Made by a program: the position numbers and the translations under genes. Shown piece after piece: positions 17,488 through 26,984 of a stretch of 64,000 nucleotides of DNA. Source of the stretch: an uncultured Rothia sp. (GTDB lineage Bacteria; Actinomycetota; Actinomycetes; Actinomycetales; Micrococcaceae); assembly GCF_916715725.1 (NCBI RefSeq), contig NZ_CAKAPD010000003.1:62001-126000 (forward strand). The letters are read 5' to 3'. Positions within the stretch are counted from its first letter, which is position 1. Each line of letters opens with the position of its first letter. Under the pieces are notes generated by a model that searched no databases, was not told the origin of the DNA, and worked only from the letters and a program-made list of their open reading frames with translations.

Positions 17488-17539
17488 AAGCTCCCCGTCC
17501 CTATACGACACTGCGAAAACGTATAGGGGCGGGGAGCTT
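17488..17539 (-). terminator. Terminator of copy 4
   Basis: Twenty-base arms (17488-17507, 17520-17539) with one wobble; minus-strand run TTTTTCTTTT follows. Confidence 0.85.
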
Positions 17540-17550
17540 AAAACTGCGGC

Positions 17551-19251
17551 TTATGCCATCCAGCCAACCGAAGACCAGTCGGTGCTCTTGAAGAGGAACG
17601 CACCGTAGTTAGCGAGCTTCGGGCGGCATGCCTTGAAGTCCGGACCATTGAGGAAGGGAATGAAGAGGCAAACCTCGCGCATGTGCTTCTTCTCAATTTC
17701 GTCGCACTTCTCGGCGCGCTTAGCGTCGTCGAGGATGGTAACCATCTCGTCGACCATAGCGTCAATTTCGGGGGTGCCGACGCCGTCCCAGTTCTTGGAG
17801 TGGTAGAAGTACTCGGCAGCACTGGTCGGTTCGGAGCTCACGCCGAAGCCCGAAATGCTCACGTCGTACTCGCGGTTACCAACAACCTTCGAGAATTCGG
17901 ACTGTGCACGCGAATCGAGCTCAAAGTTAATGCCGATTTCCTTCATGCTCTGAATGAAGGTCTGAGCCTGGCCCTTGGTGGTGGCGTCATCACCAAAGGT
18001 AGTCAGCTTCAGGGTGATGGTCTTGCCGTCCTTCGCGTAGAAGTCGCCAGACTTGGTGTAGCCTGCGTTCTCCAGGACCTTGCGTGCTTCCTCCGGGCTA
18101 CGTGCCGGGTAGTTGTCACGGTAGTACTGGGAGGAACTCAGCAGAAGCATCGAGCCGGGAACTTCTTCTTCGTAGGGCAGACCCTGGAAGCGAATCTTTG
18201 CCAGAGCACCACGGTCGATACCCAGGAAGATTGCCTTACGCACGGCAGTATCAGTGATGTGCTGTGCGTTCAGGTTCATGCCGCCGGCGAAGAGGCGGCG
18301 ACCGCGACGGATTTCGGAGTTCGCGACGTCCTTCATCTCGTTGTAGGCGCTGAGGGTACGTGCTTCCACGGCGTCCAGTTCGCCGTTCTTATAGGCCGCG
18401 CGAGCTGCAGCGTCTGCCATTTCACGCACGACGATGCGGTCCAGCTTGGGCTTGTCACCCCACCACTTGTCGTTGGGCACAGCAGTGAAGGTCTTCTCGG
18501 AGGAGTTCCAGCCGTTGGGTGCCAGGGTGAAGGGGCCGCAACCGAGCTCGGGGTGGGGGTTGTCCACGAAACCTTCATTGAAGAGGTTTATGTCAAGCAT
18601 TGCCGGGTGCAGGATTCCGCCGAAGAGCAGACCCTTGACGGGGTTGTGCGCGGTCTTGAAGACAACGCGTGCGTGGTAGCGGTCGCCGTCGATAGCTTCA
18701 ACGCTTTCGATGAACTCGTAGATACCTGCAGCGCCAATCTTGTACGCACCCTCGGGGTCACGCTGAATCTGCCAGGTTGCCTTGAGAGCGTCGATGTCGA
18801 TGGGGGTGCCGTCATTGAAGACTGCCTTGGGGTTCAGGCGAACCTCGGCGGTGATCTTGCCGTCTACTTCCTTAGCTTCGAAGCCGAGGCAGTAGTTGGG
18901 GTCGAGCTCATCTTCGCCCTTGAAGGTGCTGCGCCAGATGCCGGCACCGGCGATAATGCCCATAGTTTCAGAGACGGAGGTGCTGGAGCCGTTCTGGGAG
19001 AAACGGTTGAAGTCCGGGCCAAGGGAGTAGGTGCTCAGGTTCAGGGTACCGCCCTGCTTGAGCTTCGAGGGGTCCTGCTCGTTGATTTCATAGAACGGGG
19101 TTTCGCTTGCCTTGTGCTCGGTCTTGGAGGATGAGGAGCCACAAGCGCTCAGTACGCCGGCAGCAGCGACGGCGGTTGCGCCGCCGAACAGTACGCGGCG
19201 GCTCATGATCGGGTTGAATCCGGAGAGGGAGGGGATGGGGTGGGGGCTCAT
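17551..19251 (-). CDS. Oligopeptide ABC substrate-binding lipoprotein, copy 4
   Basis: A 566-residue SBP_bac_5 lipoprotein with SRRVLF, a hydrophobic run and lipobox GVLSACG; AVFNDGTPIDI and NDKWWGDKP in the core; ends SVGWMA. Start ATG 19251 has AAGGAG; an internal ATG at 19206 directly before SRRVLF is an alternative. It belongs with copies 5 and 6 (shared FLNGPDF/NGPDF, DNPHPELGCGPFTLA, TDWSSVGW). Ligand unknown. Confidence 0.88.
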   Translation of the reverse strand: MSPHPIPSLSGFNPIMSRRVLFGGATAVAAAGVLSACGSSSSKTEHKASETPFYEINEQDPSKLKQGGTLNLSTYSLGPDFNRFSQNGSSTSVSETMGIIAGAGIWRSTFKGEDELDPNYCLGFEAKEVDGKITAEVRLNPKAVFNDGTPIDIDALKATWQIQRDPEGAYKIGAAGIYEFIESVEAIDGDRYHARVVFKTAHNPVKGLLFGGILHPAMLDINLFNEGFVDNPHPELGCGPFTLAPNGWNSSEKTFTAVPNDKWWGDKPKLDRIVVREMADAAARAAYKNGELDAVEARTLSAYNEMKDVANSEIRRGRRLFAGGMNLNAQHITDTAVRKAIFLGIDRGALAKIRFQGLPYEEEVPGSMLLLSSSQYYRDNYPARSPEEARKVLENAGYTKSGDFYAKDGKTITLKLTTFGDDATTKGQAQTFIQSMKEIGINFELDSRAQSEFSKVVGNREYDVSISGFGVSSEPTSAAEYFYHSKNWDGVGTPEIDAMVDEMVTILDDAKRAEKCDEIEKKHMREVCLFIPFLNGPDFKACRPKLANYGAFLFKSTDWSSVGWMA

Positions 19252-19396
19252 GATGGGCTCCTTGTGGGTGTGGACTGCGTTGATGCAGTGTTTGCAGTGT
19301 AGAGTGGGTGGCTCGCGTGCTCTGGAGGCGGGGTTTCTGTCTACAGGAGCACCTGCCATCTGCGGTGATGGGCGGGCAGGTCAAGCCATGCAAAAT

Positions 19397-19448
19397 AATG
19401 TGACCTAAAGCTATGTTCTAAGCCACATTTAATATTTTTAGTAGTGTA
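19397..19448. promoter_or_regulatory. Promoter region of copy 4 with AATGTG/CACATT repeat
   Basis: TACACT (minus strand, 19443-19448) is a possible -10. Downstream of it AATGTGG (minus strand, 19423-19429) and an opposite AATGTG (plus strand, 19397-19402) form an inverted repeat. Same AATGTG word as in the other copies' leaders. Confidence 0.4.
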
Positions 19449-19603
19449 CACCACACGCATCGCTACAAGTGCGCAACACGATAAATATTTCTAAATTATT
19501 ACGCCCGAGCATATATCCACACCGCCAGAGCACACTACCTGAGCCCTACACCTCCACGCAGCAGCCCCTCCCCCGCCTCCAAAATAACCAACGTGCACAA
19601 CAA

Positions 19604-19639
19604 AGCGGGCCGAATGTGCGCACACACATTCGACCCGCT
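19604..19639 (-). terminator. Terminator of copy 5
   Basis: Fifteen-base arms (19604-19618, 19625-19639) with one mismatch; minus-strand TTTGTTGTG follows. Confidence 0.75.
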
Positions 19640-19655
19640 CATAGGGCAGAACCGT

Positions 19656-21389
19656 TTAGGAATTCATCCAACCCACTGCAGTCCAGTCCGTAGTCTTGTA
19701 GAGGCTCGGACCGTAGTTAGCCAGGGTCTTCTTGACCATCACGAAGTCAGGACCGTTCGTAATGGTACCCAGGAAAGCAAACTCCGCCATGTGCTTCTTC
19801 TCAATCTCGTTGCAGGCAAGGTTACGTTCCTTGTCGTCCTCAATGAGAGTCATGGCGTCGATCAGGTCGTCGATTTCCTTGCTGCCGATACCCTCGCTGT
19901 TCTCGGAGTAGTAGAACTGCTTGGTACCCTCGGTGGCATCCGGGCTAGAGACCGAGTAGCCACTGAAGGAAATATCGTAGTCCCAGTTGCCCAGAATGGT
20001 CGCGAACTCACTATCGGCGTGCTGATCAATCCGGATCTCGATACCGACATCCTTCATCTGCTGGGTGAAGGTCTGAGCCTTACCCTTGGTGGTGGGGTCG
20101 TCACCGAAGACCACAACGGCGCAGCCAGCCTTTACGCCGTCCTTCTCGTAGTAGTCGCCGTTCTTGGTGTAGCCGGCGGCTTCCAGAATCTTCTGCGCCT
20201 CCGAAACACTATTATTCGGGGTCGGGTAGGAGTCCTGGTAGTAAGGCGAGAAGGGCATGTGAATCATCGAACCGGGGATGGTTTCCTCGTAGGGCAGGCC
20301 CTGGTACTGAATCTTCGCGAGTGCTTCACGGTTGGTGCCGGCGAAGATTGCCTTACGCAGGGCAGCATCCTTCACGCGGCGGGGGTTGATATCCAGACCA
20401 CCGGCGTAGAGGCGGGTACCCTTACGCAGTTCGGTACCTGCCACGTTCTTCACCTCGGTGTAGGTGGAGGAGGTGCTTGCACCAATCGCATCGATTTCGT
20501 CGTTCTTGAATGCGGCACGCGCAGCACTGGACTCCATCTGGGTAAAGACAATCTTGTCCAGCAGGGGCTTGGTGCCCCACCACTTCTCATTGGGTACAAC
20601 ACTGAAGGTCTTCGCGGTGGAGTCCCAACCCTTATCCGCCAGAGTGAAGGGGCCAGCCCAGTACTCGGGGTGGGGCGCATCGACGAAGCCATTATTGAAG
20701 AGCTCAACGTCTTCCAGGGCGGGGTGCAGAATCTCAGAGAAGAGGCTCCGCAGCGGATAGAAGGGCTTGGAGAAGGTGACGGTTGCACTGTAGTCGTCTT
20801 CGCCCTTTTCGACGGATTCAACGAATTCGTAGATGCCGCTGGAGACAATGTTGTAGCCATTATCCAGGCTCTTGAAGATGTTCCAGGTGGCCTGAAGCGC
20901 CTTGTAGGTGATGGGGGTGCCATCGTTGAAGACAGCCTTGGGGTTGAGCTTGACGGCAACCTGAATCTTGTCGTCCTTCTTGGTGTGCTCGAAGGAGACA
21001 GCGAAGTCGGTGTTCAGCTTGTAGGTACCGTCAAAGTCGAGGTTCCACATGCCAGCCTGGCTAATGGTGCTCATAACGTTGACGTTATCGGTGGTGTTAC
21101 CGCTCTGGGTGTGGAAGTTGAAGTTCGGGCCGATGGCACCGGCGGGCAGGCGCAGGGTGCCGCCCTTCTTGAGGCTGCTTACGTCCTGAGCGTTGATGTT
21201 GTACAGGTCTTCAATGTTGGCACCGGCGCCTGCACCCTTGGTCTTTTCGGAGCTTGCGCTGCCGCTGCCGCAGGCGCTAAGCAGACCGACAGCTCCCAGA
21301 GCCGCGGTGCCGCCAATAAGGGCGCGGCGGCTGAAGCTGTTCTTGGTCGCTTCGTAGCTACTCGCGGCGTATGCGGTGTTGGCGGTCAT
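19656..21389 (-). CDS. Oligopeptide ABC substrate-binding lipoprotein, copy 5
   Basis: A 577-residue SBP_bac_5 lipoprotein. Longer N-terminus than the other copies (MTANTAYAASSYEATK) before SRRALI and lipobox LSACG; core AVFNDGTPITY and NEKWWGTKP; ends AVGWMNS. AGAAGGAAA precedes the ATG. Clusters with copy 6 (shared LPYEETIPGSMIHMPF-like block, CNEIEKKHMAEFA). Ligand unknown. Confidence 0.9.
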   Translation of the reverse strand: MTANTAYAASSYEATKNSFSRRALIGGTAALGAVGLLSACGSGSASSEKTKGAGAGANIEDLYNINAQDVSSLKKGGTLRLPAGAIGPNFNFHTQSGNTTDNVNVMSTISQAGMWNLDFDGTYKLNTDFAVSFEHTKKDDKIQVAVKLNPKAVFNDGTPITYKALQATWNIFKSLDNGYNIVSSGIYEFVESVEKGEDDYSATVTFSKPFYPLRSLFSEILHPALEDVELFNNGFVDAPHPEYWAGPFTLADKGWDSTAKTFSVVPNEKWWGTKPLLDKIVFTQMESSAARAAFKNDEIDAIGASTSSTYTEVKNVAGTELRKGTRLYAGGLDINPRRVKDAALRKAIFAGTNREALAKIQYQGLPYEETIPGSMIHMPFSPYYQDSYPTPNNSVSEAQKILEAAGYTKNGDYYEKDGVKAGCAVVVFGDDPTTKGKAQTFTQQMKDVGIEIRIDQHADSEFATILGNWDYDISFSGYSVSSPDATEGTKQFYYSENSEGIGSKEIDDLIDAMTLIEDDKERNLACNEIEKKHMAEFAFLGTITNGPDFVMVKKTLANYGPSLYKTTDWTAVGWMNS

Positions 21390-21511
21390 GGGAGTTGTTT
21401 CCTTCTGTTGTGAGCGGGCGGGTATTCCCCGTATTCCCGAAGTGATGATTATTTATGCATGACACTGCATAACTTTGTATAACTCCACTGTAACGCCTAC
21501 CCGAGACAAAA

Positions 21512-21527
21512 ACCAAGCATTTTCACA
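21512..21527. promoter_or_regulatory. Possible CRP/GlxR half-site upstream of copy 5
   Basis: One perfect half-site TCACA (21523-21527) with a degenerate partner. The surrounding 21450-21640 region is AT-rich and holds no gene. Weak evidence. Confidence 0.25.
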
Positions 21528-21678
21528 ATATTTCTTAATATTTATCGTGCTTTTTGAATATTAATACTATGCATACGCTGTTTTTGTGCGAATTTTTCGG
21601 ATTTTATCGGATAGCTATACTTCCGCTCCCCCGCATCGGTACATAAAAGCACCCAAAGCACCCCCTCCAGAAATGCAA

Positions 21679-21713
21679 AAAGTGTCCACCCGGATCATCC
21701 GGGTGGACACTTT
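21679..21713 (-). terminator. Terminator of copy 6
   Basis: Perfect 15-base arms (21679-21693, 21699-21713), five-base loop, minus-strand TTTTTGC tail. Confidence 0.9.
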
Positions 21714-21757
21714 CAATAGCTCTAGGCTAATCACCTAGTAGGTGAAGGGAAGAGGAC

Positions 21758-23458
21758 TTACTTAGCCCAACCAACCTTCTCCCAGTGAATGCCGGTGCCC
21801 TGGAAGAGGGACACACCGTAGTTGTGCAGACCCTTCTTCACGAACTTGTACTCGGGGCCGTTGATGAGCGGAATCAGCACTGCGAACTCAGCCAGGTGCT
21901 TCTTCTCAATCTCGTTGCAAGCCAGGTTGCGTTCCTTGTTGTCAGCAATGAGCTTCATCTTTGCAATCATCTCATTGATCTCATCGGAACCGGCTTCCTC
22001 GGGCTTACGGCGCATGTAGAACTGCTCGGTAGCCTCGGTAGCATCCGGGGAGCTCGGAGCGAAACCGGAAGAGGTTGCGTCGTAATCCTTGGATGCCATG
22101 GTCTTGTTAAACTCGCTAACAGCACGGGAGTCAAGCTCAGCATTAATGCCTGCAGACTTCAGCTGCTGAACCAGGGTCTGACCGACAGCCTTGGAGGTGG
22201 GGTCCTCACCGAAGATGGAGAACTTGAAGGCAGCCTGCTTGCCGTCCTTCTCGTAGAACTCGCCGTTCTTGGTGTAACCTGCCTCTTCCAGAATCTTGGC
22301 AGCTGCAGCAGCATCGTTGTTCGGAGTCGGGTAAACGTCCTGGTAGTACTCGTTGAAGGGCATGTGAATCATCGAGCCGGGAAGCTTCTCTTTGTAATCC
22401 AGGCCCTGGAAACGAATCTTGGCGAGAGCCTCACGGTTCAGACCAGCAACCACAGCACGACGCAGAGCAACATCCTGCATGCGGGCGGGGTTCATGGTCA
22501 CGCCACCGGAGAACAGGCGAGCGCCTCGGCGAATCTCGGTGTTAGCAACTTCCTTGAGCTCATTGTATGCAGAAACAGTAGTAGCACCAATCGCATCAAG
22601 CTCATCGTTCTTGAATGCTGCGCGCTCAGCAGCGGAATCCATCTGACGGAAGACGATACGCTCCAGAACGGGCTTCTCACCCCACCACTTCTCATTGCGG
22701 GTCAGGGTCAGGGTCTTTTCGGTAGAGTTCCAGCCACCCTCGGCAATGGTGAAGGGACCAACCCAGTACTCGGGGTGCGGCTTGTCCACGAAACCAGTGT
22801 TGAAGAGTTCCTTGTCCAGCAGAGCCGGGTGCATAATGCCAGCGAAGAGGGTCTCCAGCGGGTAGTAAGGTGCGGAGAAAGTTACCTTCACCTTGAAGTC
22901 ATCACCGTCGCGCTCCACGGAAGCAATGCTGCTGTAGATGCCGCTGGTACCAATCTTGTAGCCGCCATCGGTGCTCTTGAGGACCTCCCAGGTAGCCTGC
23001 AGAGCCTTGTAGTCGATGGGGGTACCGTCGTTGAACTTAGCCTGGGGGTTCAGCTCAATGGAGACAACGGGCAGACCGTTTTCCTCGGCGACATCGAAGC
23101 TCTTCGCAAAATCGGGAGCCAGAGTGCGCTTACCCATGGGGTCACCCTGCCACAGGCCTGCGTAAGCCACGGGGCTCATAGCAGTCTGGGTGTACAGGGA
23201 GTTGCCGTCCGCGCTGAAAAGGTTGAAGTCCGGACCAATACCGGGAATAGCCAGGCGCAGAGTGCCGCCATCCTTCAGCTCAGATACAGCTGCCTCACCA
23301 AGGTCATAAAGCTCCTTGGCATCGGTGCCCACGGTTGCACCCTGGGTGGTTGCCTTGGAGTCCTTGGACGAGCCGCACGCAGCCAGTACGCCCACGGTAC
23401 CCAGTGCTGCAGCGCCACCGAGAACGGTACGACGGTTCAGGATGAAATTCTTCTCCAT
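21758..23458 (-). CDS. Oligopeptide ABC substrate-binding lipoprotein, copy 6
   Basis: A 566-residue SBP_bac_5 lipoprotein: NRRTVL, LGGAAALGTVGVLAACG lipobox, core AKFNDGTPIDY and NEKWWGEKP, ends KVGWAK. It is the binding-protein gene nearest the ATPase gene and so may be the ancestral partner. A strong terminator (23821) separates it from the ATPase gene, so it should have its own promoter in 23459-23820. Ligand unknown. Confidence 0.9.
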   Translation of the reverse strand: MEKNFILNRRTVLGGAAALGTVGVLAACGSSKDSKATTQGATVGTDAKELYDLGEAAVSELKDGGTLRLAIPGIGPDFNLFSADGNSLYTQTAMSPVAYAGLWQGDPMGKRTLAPDFAKSFDVAEENGLPVVSIELNPQAKFNDGTPIDYKALQATWEVLKSTDGGYKIGTSGIYSSIASVERDGDDFKVKVTFSAPYYPLETLFAGIMHPALLDKELFNTGFVDKPHPEYWVGPFTIAEGGWNSTEKTLTLTRNEKWWGEKPVLERIVFRQMDSAAERAAFKNDELDAIGATTVSAYNELKEVANTEIRRGARLFSGGVTMNPARMQDVALRRAVVAGLNREALAKIRFQGLDYKEKLPGSMIHMPFNEYYQDVYPTPNNDAAAAAKILEEAGYTKNGEFYEKDGKQAAFKFSIFGEDPTSKAVGQTLVQQLKSAGINAELDSRAVSEFNKTMASKDYDATSSGFAPSSPDATEATEQFYMRRKPEEAGSDEINEMIAKMKLIADNKERNLACNEIEKKHLAEFAVLIPLINGPEYKFVKKGLHNYGVSLFQGTGIHWEKVGWAK

Positions 23459-23820
23459 GAGAGTGTCCTCTTATACGTTTGACCCTCAATAATCCCGCAG
23501 GAAAGCGTCAAGGATTCCCTGCTCATGCGCCGCCCAAAGGGTGCGGTGAGCGATGAATTAGTGCCGGTCTATGAATGTGTTCCTTCGGGTACGCCCCTAG
23601 CGGCGCGCCCATGGCTTAATTATGGCTTACAGCCCGCAGGAAAGCCCGCCCATAAATATTCATATCTTGAATGGTGAGAAAGGTTATACCTAGTCAGGGC
23701 GGTTTTGCCTGTTTCCTGGAGCATTTCAGTGCCTAGCGCCACATTCTGCGGCTCCCAGCGTCTCACTAGGTGACAATCTCGAACAACGTACAAGCCCGCC
23801 GATACCGGGCATAAAAAAAC
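23459..23820. other. Upstream region of copy 6
   Basis: About 360 bases without a gene. Contains a CRP-like degenerate site AGTGCCTAGCGCCACA at 23728-23743, which includes the AATGTGG word on the minus strand, and AT-rich patches near 23650-23690 that could carry the promoter. Confidence 0.4.
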
Positions 23821-23857
23821 CCGAGGGGCGAATATTCAACGAATATTCGCCCCTCGG
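23821..23857 (-). terminator. Strong terminator after the fused ATPase gene
   Basis: Perfect 17-base arms (23821-23837, 23841-23857) with a three-base loop and GTTTTTTTA on the minus strand. It ends the permease-ATPase transcript before the binding-protein array. Confidence 0.95.
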
Positions 23858-23889
23858 CACACATGCGACTTATTCAGCCGACTCTAGAG

Positions 23890-25983
23890 CTACACCGTAG
23901 CGGCCTCAGCCTCCGGGAAGTAGCAAGCATAACCGTGATCCTCACCCTCAACGTGGGTCAGTTCCGGCATCTCCTCCAGGCAACGACGCTTCTTGTCCTC
24001 AGGCAGGAGCTTGAAGACCGGGCAGCGGCTCGAGAAGCCACAGCCCTTAGGCGCGTTCACCGGAGTGGGCAGGTCGCCCTCAAGCATAATGCGGTGGCGC
24101 TTTGCCTCAACCTCGGGATCCGGAACCGGAATCGCCGAGAGCAGTGCACGGGTGTACGGGTGAATCGGGTTGTCGAACACCTGGTCGACGTCACCAATCT
24201 CAACGATACGACCCAGGTACATCACTGCAACGCGGTCGGATGCGTGGCGAATCACCGCGAGGTCGTGAGCAACCATCAGGTAGCTCAGACCCAGGTTCGC
24301 ACGCAGCTCCTCCAGCAGGTTAATCACGCCAGCCTGCACGGACACGTCCAGTGCGGACACCGGCTCATCCAGAACCACGAGCTTGGGGTTCACAGCCAGC
24401 GCACGAGCAATACCGATACGCTGACGCTGACCGCCAGAGAACTGGTTCGGGAAGCGGTTCACGTGGTCAGGCTGCAGACCCACAATGTGCATCAGTTCGA
24501 TGACGCGCTTCTTGATGTCTGCCTTGTTCATGCCCTGGTTTTCCAGGGGCTCCGCAAGCACCTCGTAAACGGTGAAGCGCGGATCCAGAGCACCGGTGGG
24601 GTCCTGGAACACCATCTGCTGGTTCTTACGCAGCTCAAGAATCTCACCTGCGGACTTGCCGTCCTTGGTGGAGGTTCCGTTGATCAGAATCTCACCGTCG
24701 GTGTTCTTGTTGAACTCCATGATTTCCAGCAGGGTGGTGGTCTTACCACAACCGGACTCGCCCACGATAGAGAAGCACTCGCCTTCGCGAATGTCGAAGG
24801 ACAGGCCGTTCACAGCCTTCACAGTGCCCACGCGGCGCTTAATCAGCGCACCCTTCATGAGCGGGAAGTGCTTCTTGACGTTGCGGACCTCCAGAACGGG
24901 GGCACGCTCCTCACGCGGAATACCGTCGTACTTCGATACCGGGGGTTCCGGAACCGGGTACAGCTCGTCAGCGGTCTTGCCGACCAGCTCCTGAGAGATG
25001 GTGCAGGAGGAGTAGTGACCCTCGCCAACGCCTTCCAGCAGCTGCAGCTCGGGCTCGCCGTTGGAGTCCTGGCAGCACTGGCCACCGCTCTTAGCGATGG
25101 GGCAACGCGGGCGGAAGGAGCACGCGGTCACCGGGTTGATCAGGTTCGGAGGGGTACCCTCAATCGGAACCAGGGAGATCTTCTCGGAACGGTCCACACG
25201 CGGGACCGCACCCAGCAGACCGATGGTGTACGGGTGGGAGGGATGCTTGTACAGATCTTCTGCCTTCGCAATCTCCACCGGCTTACCGGCGTACATCACC
25301 AGAATGTCGTCAGCCATACCAGCCACAACACCAAGGTCGTGGGTAATCATGATGGTCGCTGCGCCGGTCTCATCCTGAGCCTTCTGCATAACCTCCAGCA
25401 CCTGCGCCTGGATGGTCACATCCAGTGCGGTGGTGGGCTCATCAGCGATGAGCACGCGGGGGTCATTCGCAATCGCCATAGCGATCATGATGCGCTGACG
25501 CATACCACCGGAGAACTCGTGCGGGAAGGAACGCAGGCGGTCAGCCGGCGAGGGAATACCCACCATACGCATCAGTTCGATGGAACGGTCCTTGATAGCC
25601 TGCTTGCTCATGCCCTTGTTGTGGACCTTGAGCACCTCAGCAATCTGATCACCAATGGTGTACACGGGGGTCAGCGAGGACAGCGGATCCTGGAAGATCA
25701 TAGAGATCTCCTTGCCGCGGTATGCGCACATTTCCTTATCGCTCAAGCCCAGCAGCTCGGTGCCGTTGTACTTGACCGAACCGGTGATGTCGGCGGTAGT
25801 CGGGTGCAGGCCCATGATTGCCATGGAGGCAACGGACTTACCGGAACCGGACTCACCCACAATACCCAGGGTCTTACCGGGGTACAGGTCAAAGTTCACA
25901 CCGCGAACAGCATGCACGATGCCATTCTCAGTGTTGAAGCGGACGTTGAGGTCCTTAACGCTCAGAACGGGAGAGGTACTCAT
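23890..25983 (-). CDS. Fused oligopeptide ABC transporter ATPase (DppD-DppF type)
   Basis: A 697-residue protein carrying two complete ABC domains, so one polypeptide replaces the usual two ATPases of an Opp/Dpp transporter. First domain (~5-275): Walker A GESGSGKS, signature FSGGMRQR, then the oligopeptide_HTP extension with four Cys-type residues (CSFRPRCPIAKSGGQCC). Second domain (~355-690): Walker A GESGCGKT, signature FSGGQRQR, Walker B VVLDEPVSALD, and a second extension GCGFSSRCPVF. The start overlaps the upstream permease stop by one base. It energises uptake for any of the six binding proteins; only one permease/ATPase set is present. Confidence 0.93.
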   Translation of the reverse strand: MSTSPVLSVKDLNVRFNTENGIVHAVRGVNFDLYPGKTLGIVGESGSGKSVASMAIMGLHPTTADITGSVKYNGTELLGLSDKEMCAYRGKEISMIFQDPLSSLTPVYTIGDQIAEVLKVHNKGMSKQAIKDRSIELMRMVGIPSPADRLRSFPHEFSGGMRQRIMIAMAIANDPRVLIADEPTTALDVTIQAQVLEVMQKAQDETGAATIMITHDLGVVAGMADDILVMYAGKPVEIAKAEDLYKHPSHPYTIGLLGAVPRVDRSEKISLVPIEGTPPNLINPVTACSFRPRCPIAKSGGQCCQDSNGEPELQLLEGVGEGHYSSCTISQELVGKTADELYPVPEPPVSKYDGIPREERAPVLEVRNVKKHFPLMKGALIKRRVGTVKAVNGLSFDIREGECFSIVGESGCGKTTTLLEIMEFNKNTDGEILINGTSTKDGKSAGEILELRKNQQMVFQDPTGALDPRFTVYEVLAEPLENQGMNKADIKKRVIELMHIVGLQPDHVNRFPNQFSGGQRQRIGIARALAVNPKLVVLDEPVSALDVSVQAGVINLLEELRANLGLSYLMVAHDLAVIRHASDRVAVMYLGRIVEIGDVDQVFDNPIHPYTRALLSAIPVPDPEVEAKRHRIMLEGDLPTPVNAPKGCGFSSRCPVFKLLPEDKKRRCLEEMPELTHVEGEDHGYACYFPEAEAATV

Positions 25984-26984
25984 TAGTTCTTCGCCTCCTT
26001 TGCAGCGGCAGCAGGTGCCTCTGCCTTCTCGCTCTTCTTGGACTTCTTGATCTTACCGACGGACATGGAGGTCGGGTCGAATGCGTCACGCAGACCGTCG
26101 TTCATGAGGGCCAGCGGACCAACCAGCAGGAAGAAGAACAGAACCGGGAACCAGAACATGTGCGGCAGGGTGTTAATCTGCTGCGAAGCATCCGAAATCA
26201 GCGAACCCAGCGAGTAGTTGGGGTACTTAATACCGATGCCGATGAAGGAGTAGGCAACCTCAGAGAGCACAGCACCCATGATGCCGCTGGTGAAGTTCAG
26301 AACCAGCAGGGAGCCGATGTTCGGGACCAGGTGGCGCATCACAATCTTGAAGGGGTGCACACCCATGTAGCGTGCAGCCTTCACAAAGTCGCGGTTGATG
26401 AGGGACTGCGCCATTGCACGAATAACACGGGCGCTACCCATCCAGCCGAAGGCAATCAGCACTGCAGAGAGCAGAATCCAGGTGGGAACGCTCTTCTGAA
26501 TCTGCTTACCAACCTGACCGTTGATCAGAATTGCCAGAATCAGCAGCGAGGGAACCATGATCAGGGTCTCGAGGATGAACAGCATGATCTTGTCGATCCA
26601 GCCGCCGAAGTACGCCATCACACAGCCGTAGACTGCGGAGATGAACACGGTGATGAAACCAACGACCACACCAATTTCGAGGGAGGTCCAAACGGCCTCA
26701 ACCATCATGGCAAACACGTCGTTACCCGCAATGGTGGTACCGAACCAGTGGTCAGCCGAGGGACCTTCACCCAGCGCCATGTAGTCAATGTCGTTGGGCT
26801 TGTACTTGGTCAGGTACTTACCGAACAGGCCGAACAGACCCATGCCGATGAACACGGACAGGCCGAAGACTGCAGCCTTGTTACGCAGGAAGCGGCGCAG
26901 AATAATAACGCTCTTGTTGATGACCTTGAAGTCACCGTTCTCCTGTACCACCGGTACGGAGGAAGTTGCAGTTACCTGGCTCAT
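25983..26984 (-). CDS. Oligopeptide ABC permease, OppC/DppC type
   Basis: A 333-residue inner-membrane protein with about six helices and the BPD_transp_1 contact motif region AARYMGVHPFKIVMRHLVPN near residue 215. The C-terminus is an unusual basic and Ala-rich tail (KIKKSKKSEK...). It overlaps the upstream permease by four bases (ATGA) and the ATPase by one, so the three are one translationally coupled operon. Confidence 0.9.
   Translation of the reverse strand: MSQVTATSSVPVVQENGDFKVINKSVIILRRFLRNKAAVFGLSVFIGMGLFGLFGKYLTKYKPNDIDYMALGEGPSADHWFGTTIAGNDVFAMMVEAVWTSLEIGVVVGFITVFISAVYGCVMAYFGGWIDKIMLFILETLIMVPSLLILAILINGQVGKQIQKSVPTWILLSAVLIAFGWMGSARVIRAMAQSLINRDFVKAARYMGVHPFKIVMRHLVPNIGSLLVLNFTSGIMGAVLSEVAYSFIGIGIKYPNYSLGSLISDASQQINTLPHMFWFPVLFFFLLVGPLALMNDGLRDAFDPTSMSVGKIKKSKKSEKAEAPAAAAKEAKN

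Noticed and set aside
21785..23482. Long plus-strand frames opposite the peptide-binding genes
   Set aside because: Same cause. All six copies show comparable mirror frames with no signal peptide or motif.
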